From Streptomyces toxytricini (lineage in GTDB: Bacteria > Actinomycetota > Actinomycetes > Streptomycetales > Streptomycetaceae): DNA of 64,000 nucleotides. Shown here in pieces: positions 1-8,100 of this stretch (within the stretch, counting starts at the first letter, position 1; every line of letters starts with the position of its first letter). Location of the stretch: the NCBI RefSeq assembly GCF_014649915.1, contig NZ_BMTY01000030.1:1-64000 (forward strand). The letters run 5' to 3'. Below the pieces are notes generated by a model that was not told the DNA's origin, ran no database searches, and was given only the letters and a program-made list of their open reading frames with translations. A program made the translations under genes and the position numbers.

Positions 1-78
1 TCGCGTACCGCTTCGCGTACCGCTTCGCGTACCGCTTCGCGTACCGCTTCGCGTACCGCTTCGCGTACCGCTTCGCGA
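1..78. repeat. 12-bp tandem repeat, about 6.3 copies
   Basis: Six perfect copies of TCGCGTACCGCT followed by a partial seventh, starting at the window edge, so the true length is unknown. The unit is a multiple of three. Read on the minus strand it encodes a repeating Ala-Lys-Arg-Tyr tetrapeptide with only G or C in third codon positions, which fits a coding minisatellite better than the plus-strand reading (Ser-Arg-Thr-Ala, with T in two of four third positions). Confidence 0.95.
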
Positions 79-133
79 CCCTGACGAGCTTGCCCGCGGC
101 CTCGACGGGACCTGTCTCCGGGTTCCTGTGCAC
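1..133 (-). CDS. Partial leftward CDS with AKRY tetrapeptide repeats
   Basis: Candidate minus-strand gene running off the left edge. From a GTG at 133 it reads VHRNPETGPVEAAGKLVRV and then about six AKRY repeats, giving a strongly basic, tyrosine-rich tail. Third positions are nearly all G/C, as in real genes here. The same frame stays open and GC3-rich upstream to about 196, next to the end of the HxlR-fusion gene, but no better start codon is visible, so the true start is uncertain. I do not recognise the family. A basic repeat tail could bind nucleic acid or anionic polymer; that is inference. It could also be a gene remnant. Confidence 0.4.
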   Translation of the reverse strand, partial: MHRNPETGPVEAAGKLVRVAKRYAKRYAKRYAKRYAKRYAKRYA

Positions 134-194
134 GGGTACCCCGCGCGACGAGGCGTACCCCGCGGCCTGCCGGAACGGGGCCTGGCCGGCCCGG

Positions 195-1070
195 TCAGCC
201 CGCCGCCCGGACCGCCGCGAGGGCCGCTCTGACGCTCGCCTCGATGTCGGTGATCGGGTAGAACACCTCGCGGACGGTCCGCTCCCGGTCCACGACCAGC
301 GTCAGCCGCTTGATCCGGATCTGGCCCGCCCGGAACGTCGGCAGCCGCAGCGCCGTCGTCAGCACCAGGTCGGCGTCCGACAGGAGGGGGAAGCGCAGCT
401 TCTCCGCCTCCGCGAACTCCCGCTGCTCGTCGGGCCGCTGGGTGGAGACGCCGTGCACGGCGGCGCCGGCCGCCGTGAACTCCGCCAGCTGGTCGCGGTA
501 CGTGCACGACTCCAGGGTGCAGCCCTTGGCCCCCGGGATCCCGGCCCAGCCGGGCGGGTAGGCGTCGGCGCGCGCGTACGCGCCCGGGAAGCAGTACAGG
601 ACCGTGAACGGGCGGGTGCCGTCCACCGGGTCGCGCAGCTCGCCGAAACGGTCCGGCAGCAGCATGTCGGGCAGGCGCGTGCCCTTCAGTGCGTTGATCC
701 GGGCCGCTTCGCGCGAGGCCTCGTCCGTCGTGGCAGTCATCTCTCCGTCTCCCAGGACCCAGGTGTCCCCCCAGTCCTGGAGGGCCACCAGGACCGGCAG
801 CAGCCCCCGCCCGCGCGGGGTCAGCCGGTACTCGTGCCGCACCGGGCGCTCCTGGTACGGCTCGCGCGCCAGCACCCCGGCTTCGACCAGCAGCCTGAGC
901 CGCTCGGCCAGCACCTTGCGGGAGACGCCCAGCTCGCGCTGGATCTCCTCGAACCGGTGCAGGCCGCGGGCCGTGTCCCGCACGATCAGCAGCGTCCACC
1001 AGTCGCCCACGACGTCGAGGGCCTGGGCGATCGCGCAGTCGGCGTCACCGAGGTGTGTGCGCTGGGCCAT
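195..1070 (-). CDS. HxlR-type regulator fused to a peroxiredoxin-like domain
   Basis: 291-residue protein in two parts. Residues 1-110 are an HxlR/MarR winged helix: an early Cys (DADCAIAQALDVVGDWWTLL), a recognition region with GVSRKVLAERL, and a wing ending in EYRLTPRGRGLLPVL. Residues from about 130 onward form an AhpC/TSA-like thioredoxin fold with FTVLYCFPGAYA, then GCTLESCTYRD, a C-x4-C pair like that of PrxQ/BCP. HxlR proteins often sense aldehydes or thiol stress through the N-terminal Cys. The fusion suggests one protein senses and reduces peroxide or electrophiles. The ATG at 1070 is chosen because upstream in-frame sequence lies in the promoter region and the first residues match HxlR. 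It is divergent from an MFS exporter. Confidence 0.85.
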   Translation of the reverse strand: MAQRTHLGDADCAIAQALDVVGDWWTLLIVRDTARGLHRFEEIQRELGVSRKVLAERLRLLVEAGVLAREPYQERPVRHEYRLTPRGRGLLPVLVALQDWGDTWVLGDGEMTATTDEASREAARINALKGTRLPDMLLPDRFGELRDPVDGTRPFTVLYCFPGAYARADAYPPGWAGIPGAKGCTLESCTYRDQLAEFTAAGAAVHGVSTQRPDEQREFAEAEKLRFPLLSDADLVLTTALRLPTFRAGQIRIKRLTLVVDRERTVREVFYPITDIEASVRAALAAVRAAG

Positions 1071-1173
1071 GGGAACTCCTTCGTCCGTTGACCCAAGGCT
1101 GTCATGCTGACATAGTCCGTTCCCAAAAGGAACTGATTCCCGCCAGGCGGGGTCGCGGGGGGAGTGAGCGGGC
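1071..1173. promoter_or_regulatory. Divergent promoter region with palindrome
   Basis: Intergenic region between the HxlR fusion and the MFS gene. It holds the inverted repeat GTTCC-N5-GGAAC (1119-1133) in an AT-richer stretch, the size and place expected for an HxlR operator controlling both genes. A purine-rich RBS (GGGGGGA, about 1157-1163) precedes the MFS start. Assignment to the HxlR protein is inference. Confidence 0.5.
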
Positions 1174-2421
1174 GTGCTGAGGGCTTTCAAAGACGTGCCG
1201 AGAGCGGTGTGGCTGCTGGCAGCCGGCGTGTTCGTCAACGCCGTCGTCAGCTTCACCTTCGTCTTCGTCTTCCTGTACCTGACCGGCCCCCGAGGCCTCG
1301 GCACCGCGCAGGCCGGCCTGGTCACCGGCCTCGGCGGGCTCGGCCTGGTCGCGGGCAACCTGACCGGCGGCTGGTACGGCGACCGGTTCGGCCACCGCCG
1401 GGTGCTGCTCGCGGCGTCCACCGCGGCCGGGCTGGTCCTGGCGTCGTTCCCGCTGCTGCCGGGGCCGCTGCTGTGCGCCGCGCTGCCGCTCGCCCAGTAC
1501 GCCGCGGGCGTCGTGCGCGCGGCGAACGCGGCGCTCGTCGCCGTGACCGTCCCCGAGGGGGCCCGCCGCCAGGCCTTCGCCGTCGTGCGCTCCGCCTCCA
1601 ACGGCGGGTTCGTCATCGGCCCGCCACTGGGCGCACTGGTCGTGACCGGGCTCTCGTACGACTGGCTCTTCCTCGCCGACGGCCTCGGGACCCTCTTCTT
1701 CGCCGTCTGGACCGCCCGTGTCGTCCCCGCGCGCGGCGCCTCGCGGGCGGCCGCCGCGGGGGCCGGCGGCGGCCGGCCGGGGCGCAGCCTGTGGCGGGAG
1801 CTACGGGAGCGGCCCGCGGTACTGGTGGTGCTCGGCGGGGTCCTGGTCACCGACCTCGTCTACCGCCAGCAGTACGGCACGTTCCCCGTGTTCCTCGCCG
1901 ACCACGGCCTCGACGCCGCAGACTTCGGCTTCGTCATCGCCCTCAACGGCGCCGTGGTGCTGCTGCTGGAGCTGCCGGCCGCCGCGCTGCTGCGCGACCG
2001 GCCGCCGCTGCCCGTCATCGGGGCCGGGCTGGTGCTCGTCGGCGCCGGGTACGCCGCGCTGCTGCCCGGCGCGGGCGTGGCCACCGCCGCCCTGATGATC
2101 GTCCTGCTCAGCCTCGGGGAGATCCTCTACAAGACCACCGCCACCGCCTACGTCGCCGACCGGGCCCCCGAGCACGCGGCCGGGCGGTTCCAGAGCCTCT
2201 ACGCGGGCGTCTCCGTCAGCGGCACCGTCCTCGGGCCGCCCCTCGGCGGGGCCCTGTACGCGGCGGCGCCCGGCCTGCTGTGGCCGGTGTGCGCGGCGCT
2301 CGCCGGGGGCGCGGGCGCTGCCGTCCTGTACGCCGGGCGGCGCCGGGCGCGCGGGCCGGCGGGGCGCGAAGGACGCCCGGCACATGAGACCGGTTCGCCC
2401 CCGCAGGCCGTCGCCGGTTAG
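1174..2421 (+). CDS. MFS transporter
   Basis: 415-residue integral membrane protein of the major facilitator superfamily, start GTG. Twelve hydrophobic segments are apparent. The loop after the second segment carries GGWYGDRFGHRRVLL, the MFS motif A form (G-x3-D-R-x-G-R-R). The C-terminal tail is Arg/Gly-rich. It is divergent from the HxlR-peroxiredoxin gene, a common layout for a regulated drug or toxicant efflux pump. The substrate cannot be told from sequence. It ends 9 bp before dapD. Confidence 0.85.
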   Translation: MLRAFKDVPRAVWLLAAGVFVNAVVSFTFVFVFLYLTGPRGLGTAQAGLVTGLGGLGLVAGNLTGGWYGDRFGHRRVLLAASTAAGLVLASFPLLPGPLLCAALPLAQYAAGVVRAANAALVAVTVPEGARRQAFAVVRSASNGGFVIGPPLGALVVTGLSYDWLFLADGLGTLFFAVWTARVVPARGASRAAAAGAGGGRPGRSLWRELRERPAVLVVLGGVLVTDLVYRQQYGTFPVFLADHGLDAADFGFVIALNGAVVLLLELPAAALLRDRPPLPVIGAGLVLVGAGYAALLPGAGVATAALMIVLLSLGEILYKTTATAYVADRAPEHAAGRFQSLYAGVSVSGTVLGPPLGGALYAAAPGLLWPVCAALAGGAGAAVLYAGRRRARGPAGREGRPAHETGSPPQAVAG

Positions 2422-2424
2422 GTT
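2419..2424 (+). promoter_or_regulatory. Possible -10 element for leaderless dapD mRNA
   Basis: TAGGTT overlaps the MFS stop codon and lies 6 bp before the dapD ATG, with no Shine-Dalgarno sequence between. This is the spacing expected for a leaderless transcript in Streptomyces. A poor -35-like GGTTCG sits about 18 bp further upstream. Inferred only. Confidence 0.35.
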
Positions 2425-2430
2425 TCCGAC

Positions 2431-3411
2431 ATGACTGCCACGCGTACCACCGGCGCCGTCGCCGCCGGACTTGCCACCCTCGCCGCCGACGGCACCGTCC
2501 TCGACACCTGGTTCCCCGCCCCCGCGCTCGCCGACGAGCCCGGCCCGGCCGGCACCGAGCGCCTCACCGCCGAGCAGGCCGTGGAGCTGCTGGGCGCCGC
2601 CGCGGCCCAGGCGATCCGCAAGGACGAGGTCCGCGGGGTCGAGGTCGTAGCCGTCCGCACCGTGATCGCCTCCCTCGAGGACAAGCCGCTCGACGCGCAC
2701 GACGCGTACCTGCGCCTGCACCTCCTCAGCCACCGCCTGGTCAAGCCGCACGGCCAGAACCTCGACGGCGTCTTCGGCCTCCTCGCCAACGTCGCCTGGA
2801 CCTCGCTCGGCCCCGTCGCCGTCGACCAGGTGGAGACGGTGCGCCTGAACGCGCGCGCCGCGGGCCTGCACCTCCAGGTCACCTCGATCGACAAGTTCCC
2901 GCGGATGACGGACTACGTCGCCCCCAAGGGCGTGCGCATCGCCGACGCGGACCGGGTCCGCCTGGGCGCGCACCTCGCCGAGGGCACCACCGTCATGCAC
3001 GAGGGCTTCGTCAACTTCAACGCCGGCACGCTCGGCACGTCCATGGTCGAGGGCCGCATCTCCGCGGGCGTCGTCATCGGCGACGGCTCCGACATCGGCG
3101 GCGGCGCGTCCACCATGGGCACCCTCTCCGGCGGCGGCAAGCAGATCATCTCGATCGGCGAGCGCTGCCTGATCGGCGCCGAGGCGGGCGTCGGCATCGC
3201 GCTGGGCGACGAGTGCATCGTCGAGGCCGGGCTGTACGTCACCGCGGGCACCCGCGTGACGCTGCCGGACGGCCAGATCGTCAAGGCGCTCGAGCTGTCC
3301 GGCGCCAGCAACATCCTCTTCCGCCGCAACTCGGTCACCGGCACCGTGGAGGCCCGGCCGAACAACGCGGTCTGGGGCGGCCTGAACGAGGTCCTGCACA
3401 GCCACAACTGA
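2431..3411 (+). CDS. dapD: 2,3,4,5-tetrahydropyridine-2,6-dicarboxylate N-succinyltransferase
   Basis: 326 residues, the length of the actinobacterial DapD. It transfers succinyl from succinyl-CoA to tetrahydrodipicolinate in the succinylase branch of lysine and diaminopimelate synthesis; the LL-DAP product feeds Streptomyces peptidoglycan. The C-terminal half is a left-handed beta-helix of hexapeptide repeats (RISAGVVIGDGSDIGGGAS, ERCLIGAEAGVGIALGDEC), and the actinobacterial motif GVRIADADRVRLGAHL opens it. EGFVNFNAGTLGTSMVEGR holds the substrate-binding region. The N-terminal domain is long, as in Mycobacterium and Streptomyces. Followed by a strong hairpin terminator. Confidence 0.96.
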   Translation: MTATRTTGAVAAGLATLAADGTVLDTWFPAPALADEPGPAGTERLTAEQAVELLGAAAAQAIRKDEVRGVEVVAVRTVIASLEDKPLDAHDAYLRLHLLSHRLVKPHGQNLDGVFGLLANVAWTSLGPVAVDQVETVRLNARAAGLHLQVTSIDKFPRMTDYVAPKGVRIADADRVRLGAHLAEGTTVMHEGFVNFNAGTLGTSMVEGRISAGVVIGDGSDIGGGASTMGTLSGGGKQIISIGERCLIGAEAGVGIALGDECIVEAGLYVTAGTRVTLPDGQIVKALELSGASNILFRRNSVTGTVEARPNNAVWGGLNEVLHSHN

Positions 3412-3432
3412 GGCACTGCCGCACACCGGCCC

Positions 3433-3467
3433 GCGGGCGCTCCCTCCCCGAGCGGGGGAGCGCCCGC
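3433..3467 (+). terminator. Terminator after dapD
   Basis: 12-bp stem GCGGGCGCTCCC (3433-3444) with its complement (3456-3467) and an 11-nt loop, 21 bp after the dapD stop. No T-run, as usual in high-GC actinobacteria. It may also serve the convergent small gene. Confidence 0.8.
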
Positions 3468-3522
3468 AGGCGTGTCCGGGGGCGGGCGGGGCCGCCGGGG
3501 CGGAGGCGGGCGTACGGGCGGG

Positions 3523-3780
3523 TCAGCGCAGGGCGATGCTGCGGACGAGGCCCGCGAAGGCCTCCTCCTCCGCCGCGGTCAGTTCGACCGTCTCCATCGG
3601 GTGCCCCGCCGCGACCCGCTGGGCGGGGAGGGCCGCCAGGCCGTCGGGGGCGGCGGCGGGCTCGGGATGGTGCAGGCGGGCGCCCCACAGCATGCGGCCG
3701 GAGCCGGCCACCCACGCGAGCGCGGCCAGGAAGAGGACGGCGAGGCCGACCTCCTGGGCGAGGGAGACGGAGGGGAACAC
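3523..3780 (-). CDS. Small single-pass membrane protein, unknown function
   Basis: 85 residues from a GTG at 3780, chosen because GGAGG (minus strand, 3786-3790) lies 5 bp upstream. An ATG at 3855 in the same frame would add 25 residues but has no RBS. One transmembrane segment (GLAVLFLAALAWVAGSGRML) is followed by a polar tail with AAGHPMETVELTAAEEEAFA. The layout resembles short Streptomyces-specific membrane proteins of unknown function whose C-terminus carries a GHPE-like motif and an acidic helix. No function assigned. Confidence 0.6.
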   Translation of the reverse strand: MFPSVSLAQEVGLAVLFLAALAWVAGSGRMLWGARLHHPEPAAAPDGLAALPAQRVAAGHPMETVELTAAEEEAFAGLVRSIALR

Positions 3781-3933
3781 GCGGTCCTCCCGAAGGACGG
3801 CGACAAGATCGAGCGTGGGGATACTCAACACCACAACCCGGGTCGAATGGGCCATGATGTGTCGAGCGTCACGTCATGGCCCAAACTCCCCATCTCGCCC
3901 GCGGGCCGCCGGTCCCCTCCGGCCGAATGCCGC

Positions 3934-3986
3934 GGGGCCCGACCGCGCCGGCCCCCGGCCGGGGCCGGAGGAGGCGGTCGGGCCCC
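3934..3986 (-). terminator. Terminator after the secreted nuclease gene
   Basis: 13-bp outer stem GGGGCCCGACCGC (3934-3946) pairing with 3974-3986, enclosing a second GC-rich inner stem. It lies 17 bp beyond the stop of the leftward nuclease gene. Confidence 0.75.
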
Positions 3987-4003
3987 TGGTCACCTGCCGG
4001 CCG

Positions 4004-5848
4004 TCACGGACGGAAGCGCAGGACCTGCGGGTCGTGGTCGCTGTTCTGCACCGCGAACTCCGCGTTGATGTGCACGCTGTCGTACGCGTACGACTTGATC
4101 GCCGGGCTCACCAGGATCTGGTCCAGCACCTGGGCATTGCCCTGGAAGAGGTACGAGTACCGCTCCGACTTCGGCAGCGACTTGATCGCCGAGTACAGCG
4201 CGCCGCCGTCCTCCAGCGCCTTCGTCGTCTCCGAGAACTCGAAGTCGTTGATGTCGCCGAGCGCCAGGACGCGGGCGTTCTTGTCGGCCGCCAGCAGCTG
4301 CTTGACGAAGGCGTTCACCGACTGCGCCTGCTGCAGGCGCTTGGCCTCGGAGGAGCGCAGCGGCGGCTGGTGGTGGGAGGTCAGGCCCTCGTCGCCGCCC
4401 TTCGAGCCGAAGTGGTTGGCGATCACGAAGACCGTCCGGCCGCGGAAGACGAACTCGCCCGCGAGCGGCTTGCGGCTGTCCTGCCACGCCGGGTTCGCCG
4501 GGTCGATGCGGCCGGGGGAGTGCGTGAGGGCCGCGTGGCCCTTGACCGTGGTCACGCCGGTCGCGGTGGTGGCGTCGCCGGCGGCGCGGTCCGTGAAGGA
4601 CACGCGGTCCGGGTTGAAGAGGAACACCTGGCGGATGTTGCCGCCGGGCTCGCCGCCGTCCTTGTTGTTCTCCGGGTTGACGGTGCGCCACTGGTAGGAC
4701 GGGCCGCCGGCCGCGGCGATGGCCGCCGTGAACTTGGCGAGGGTCTGCTCGGCGGACACGGTGCCGTCGTTCTTGGCGCCGTTGTCGTCCTGGATCTCCT
4801 CCAGGGCCAGGATGTCGGGGGAGGCGAGGTTCTCCACGACCGCCTTCGCGAGCGCGTCGAACTTCTCCTGCGGGTCGCCCGGGTCGAGGTTCTCGACGTT
4901 GTACGTGGCGACGGCGAGCTCGCCCTGCGCCTGCGCCTTGGTCTTCTCGGGGGCGAGGGCGCCCTTGGCGACGGTGCCGAGGGTGCGCGCGACCAGCGTG
5001 TAGCCGCCGAACTGGTTGTAGTCCATCGGGCCCTCGGTGGTGCCGGTCAGCTTGTCGCCGACGTTGGCCACCGGGAACGGCTGCTGCGCGAGGGGCGCGA
5101 GCTGCTGCACCTTCAGCCGGCCCGTGTTCTGCGCCTCGTAGGAGCCGTAGACGGTGCCGCCGCGCTTGTTGCTGTTCTCCCAGCCCTTGACGGTGACCCA
5201 CAGCTCGCCGTGCTGCGCGGAGCTGGCGCCGACGACGCGGGAGTTGCGGATGGCGACGTTCATGCCCTCCAGCGCCTCGTAGTGGTCGAGGGCGTAGCGC
5301 GAGGGCTCCAGCGCGAGGCCGTTGATGCTGCCGCCGGCGGCCGGGTCGCCCGCGGGAGCGTACGCGGCGGGGACGGTGTACTCGTTGACGGCGACGGCCT
5401 CGGGGAGGGCGTTGCCCGAGGAGACCACGGTCACGGTCGGCTTCGATATCTGGGTGATCGACTGGTTGCCGGAGTTGGCGCCGCCGGGGACGTACTCGCC
5501 GACCAGGCCCGAGACCTTGACCGCGTCGCCGACGGCGACGGTCGGGGCGGAGCCGGTGAAGACGAACACGCCCTCGCTGGTGGCGGCGTCGTCGTCGGTG
5601 TCGGGGTCCTGCATCCAGAAGCCGCGCGAGCCGTAGGTGCGCACGCCGGTGACGATGCCGGCGACATCGGCGACCTGCTTGCCGTTCAGGGGGGATATCC
5701 GGGTGGTGCCCTGGATGTCGTGGATGCGTACCGCCTCGGCGGACGCGGTGCCTTCGGCGGCGTCGGCGGTGCCCGCCAGCAGGCCGGTGGCCAGGGCGCT
5801 GGCGACGACGGCCGCGACGGCGGCGGAACGGGAATGCGAGGAGCGCAT
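4004..5848 (-). CDS. Secreted endonuclease/exonuclease/phosphatase family protein (ExeM-like)
   Basis: 614 residues with a Sec signal peptide (MRSSHSR then a hydrophobic core, probable cleavage after GTADA). Residues about 40-290 resemble the OB-fold/lamin-tail-like part of extracellular nucleases (IHDIQGTTRISPLNGKQV, VADVAGIVTGV). Residues about 310-614 are the EEP catalytic domain: VATYNVENLDP, DILALEEIQDDNG, VFVIANHFGSKGG, ALGDINDFEFS and the terminal NSDHDPQ supply the Asn, Glu, His, Asp-x-Asn and Asp-His metal and catalytic residues. Likely a secreted DNase or nuclease. The ATG at 5848 is preferred over TTG at 5854 because of the GGAG placement. Confidence 0.9.
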   Translation of the reverse strand: MRSSHSRSAAVAAVVASALATGLLAGTADAAEGTASAEAVRIHDIQGTTRISPLNGKQVADVAGIVTGVRTYGSRGFWMQDPDTDDDAATSEGVFVFTGSAPTVAVGDAVKVSGLVGEYVPGGANSGNQSITQISKPTVTVVSSGNALPEAVAVNEYTVPAAYAPAGDPAAGGSINGLALEPSRYALDHYEALEGMNVAIRNSRVVGASSAQHGELWVTVKGWENSNKRGGTVYGSYEAQNTGRLKVQQLAPLAQQPFPVANVGDKLTGTTEGPMDYNQFGGYTLVARTLGTVAKGALAPEKTKAQAQGELAVATYNVENLDPGDPQEKFDALAKAVVENLASPDILALEEIQDDNGAKNDGTVSAEQTLAKFTAAIAAAGGPSYQWRTVNPENNKDGGEPGGNIRQVFLFNPDRVSFTDRAAGDATTATGVTTVKGHAALTHSPGRIDPANPAWQDSRKPLAGEFVFRGRTVFVIANHFGSKGGDEGLTSHHQPPLRSSEAKRLQQAQSVNAFVKQLLAADKNARVLALGDINDFEFSETTKALEDGGALYSAIKSLPKSERYSYLFQGNAQVLDQILVSPAIKSYAYDSVHINAEFAVQNSDHDPQVLRFRP

Positions 5849-6178
5849 GGTCAAGGAACTCCGGTGTGTGGAGGAGTGGAGCGGAGGGGGCGTACGCGGT
5901 GCTCGTACGTGGTGCGTGTGCCTGTGAACTGGCGGGATGTCTGCGGTGGTCGACGGCCCCCGGCCGCGGGTCCGCAGGGCTCCCGAAGGGTCCCCCGATG
6001 TCTACGCGCGTCAATTTCCTGCGTGGCCGGGGACGTTGTCAAGACCTCCAGGGCATCTGGATGGCGACTGTGAGATGAACCAAACAAGCGGCGCCGGACA
6101 CGTCCGAAATGCGTCTACTGTGGGGCGCCGGAAGGCCGCGGAGGCGCGGCCGCACACCACCGGCGAGGAGACCGCCCC
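5849..6178. other. Divergent intergenic region (330 bp)
   Basis: Promoter region between the nuclease gene and the rightward HEAT-like gene. GC content falls near 6025-6100. A GGAG ahead of the nuclease start and GAGGAG ahead of 6179 are the ribosome sites. A TTGTCA at about 6035-6040 could be a -35 for the rightward gene. No convincing operator or small gene seen. Confidence 0.4.
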
Positions 6179-7813
6179 ATGCCCGCACAGCCGCACGAAA
6201 CGCTGCCGCCGGTCCGGCTGCCGTCCGAGGCGGAACTCGCCCGAGACGCCCTCTCCGCACCCCTCTTCGCCGCAGCCGTGCGACTGGCCCGCTGGGCGGG
6301 CGCCGGCACGCGCGTGGACGACGCCGGCGAACTCCCGCCCGCCCGCCTCCCGGAAGCCGCGGCCGCGCTCGGCCTCGACCCGCAGGACCCGGACGCAGGG
6401 GCACACGCGAGCCGGGCGTGGCGGGTCGCCCTGGACACGGGCCTCGTCGAGCTGACGGGCGGGCCGGACGGCGCCGGGGTGGCCGATCCGGACGGAACCG
6501 GGCACGGCGGAGCGGACGGCACCGGAACGGGACATGACGGAGCGATGGGCGCCGGAACGGGGCGCAGCGGGGCCGGCGGAACCGGAACGGGGCACGCCGA
6601 GACGGCCGGCGGGGCGCCGCACGCGACGGCCGCGGCCGGCGAGGACCTCGCCCTCGTGATCGGCGGCGCCCCCGCCGACGTGCTCGGCCTGTGGCTCGCC
6701 GCCTGCGACGCCGTCCTCGCGGACGCGGCCGTTCCGGACCTCGGCGGACTCGTCGACGCCCTGGACGAAGGCGGCGCCATCGACTTCGACCGCCTCGACT
6801 GGAACCCGCAGCGCGAGGCCGACCTCCTCGACGCCGTCCTCGCCGACCTCTACCTCCTCACGGCCGCCGGTCGCAGCACGGCCGGCGGCACGGTCCCGCT
6901 GCCGGTCCTCGCCGCCTCGGTGGCCGCCCCGGGCGGGATCGACCGGCCCGGCCCGGCCGTCCTGGAGCGGGTCGCCGACGCACTGATGCGGCTCGACGGG
7001 CAGTTCCGGCAGCTGGAGCCGATCGGGCTCGTCGAGTTCCGGCCCGTCGACGAGGCGGCGCTGCTGTCCCCGGACGACGAGGACCCCGCCGTCGGCGCCG
7101 AAGCCGGTGCACCCGGCGGCCGCACGGCCCTCGACCCGGAGGACGTCTCCCGGTACGGCACCGTCCGCCTCACCCCCCTCGGCCTGTACGGGATCCGCGC
7201 CCGCCTGCTGGAGGCGGGTGTCGCCGCCCCGGCCGTCGGCGAACTGGCAGGCAAGGGCGCCGACGCGCTGCTCGACGCCGTCTGCGCCTACCCCGAACCC
7301 GCCGCCGAGGCGGAGATCCGACAGTGGCTGGACGCCCGCGAGCTCCCCTCGGCCGCCGCCGAACTGCTGGACGCGGCCCGCGGCGCCGACCTGGGCGGGC
7401 CCCTGCGCCGGCTGCGCTGCCAGCAGGCCCTCGCCGTGGCCGGCCCGCAGGCCGAACCGGCGGTCCGGGCCGTCCTGGACGACCCGGAACTCGGCGGACT
7501 CGCCCGGGTCTGGCTGGCCGAGCTGGGGGCTGCCGACGTACCCGCACCGGACGGGGCACTGGTGTACTGGCTGGCGGTCGACACGATCGCCGCACAACTC
7601 GGCGGTCCCGGCGGGGCGGACGAGGCAGAGGAGCTGCCGCTGCTCATGGAGTCGCTGACCGCCCACCACGCCGGCTTCTTCGACCGGGCGTGGCGCGTGG
7701 AGCACCCGGCGACGGCCGAGGTGCTGGAGGCCATGGGCCGCCTGCACCCGGACAGGCAGGCGGCGAAGCAGGCCCGCAAGGCGGCCTACAAAGCCCGCTC
7801 CCGCCCGCGCTGA
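6179..7813 (+). CDS. Unknown protein with HEAT-like C-terminus (paralogue of 38404-39825)
   Basis: 544 residues, soluble, acidic, no signal peptide. The N-terminal winged-helix-like part (AAAVRLARWAGAGTRV, SRAWRVALDTGLVEL) and the C-terminal part (AELLDAARGADLGGPLRRLRCQQALAVAGPQAEPAVRAVL, VYWLAVDTIAAQL) match the second family member at 38404 in order and wording. The C-terminus looks like alpha-helical HEAT-type repeats. A low-complexity Gly/Thr/His linker with GTGTGH-type repeats (about residues 100-150) is specific to this copy. Function unknown; the shared N-terminal fold could bind DNA, but no clear recognition helix is visible. RBS GAGGAG and ATG start. Confidence 0.85.
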   Translation: MPAQPHETLPPVRLPSEAELARDALSAPLFAAAVRLARWAGAGTRVDDAGELPPARLPEAAAALGLDPQDPDAGAHASRAWRVALDTGLVELTGGPDGAGVADPDGTGHGGADGTGTGHDGAMGAGTGRSGAGGTGTGHAETAGGAPHATAAAGEDLALVIGGAPADVLGLWLAACDAVLADAAVPDLGGLVDALDEGGAIDFDRLDWNPQREADLLDAVLADLYLLTAAGRSTAGGTVPLPVLAASVAAPGGIDRPGPAVLERVADALMRLDGQFRQLEPIGLVEFRPVDEAALLSPDDEDPAVGAEAGAPGGRTALDPEDVSRYGTVRLTPLGLYGIRARLLEAGVAAPAVGELAGKGADALLDAVCAYPEPAAEAEIRQWLDARELPSAAAELLDAARGADLGGPLRRLRCQQALAVAGPQAEPAVRAVLDDPELGGLARVWLAELGAADVPAPDGALVYWLAVDTIAAQLGGPGGADEAEELPLLMESLTAHHAGFFDRAWRVEHPATAEVLEAMGRLHPDRQAAKQARKAAYKARSRPR

Positions 7814-8100
7814 CCCCTCCGCGCGCCCCGGCCGACCGCCGCCGACGGTCCGGTCGCGGTCCCGGCTCCGCCCGGGGGCGGGCCGGCTGCCGGCCTCGGT
7901 CTGCGGGAGGGGCGCCGTCGATGGCCCGGCCGCGGGGGTCGGCCGGCTGACTCCTCCGCCTGCTCGGGCCGACCGCCGCCGACGCCCCGGTGGCGCCACC
8001 GGCTCCACCCGGGGGCGGGCTGGCTGCTCCGTGGCGCCGGCTGCCGGCCTCGGTCCGCCGGAGCGGTACCCGGCGGGCGGGCCGTCTCGTGGCCGGGGCC
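7811..8100. repeat. Degenerate tandem duplication of about 137 bp
   Basis: The stretch beginning with the stop codon of the upstream gene (TGACCCCTCCGC, 7811) recurs from 7948 (TGACTCCTCCGC). Shared blocks in the same order include GACCGCCGCCGACG, CCGGCTCC, CCCGGGGGCGGGC and CTGCCGGCCTCGGTC. The copies have diverged by substitutions and small indels, so this is an old local duplication at a gene's 3' end. Confidence 0.75.
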
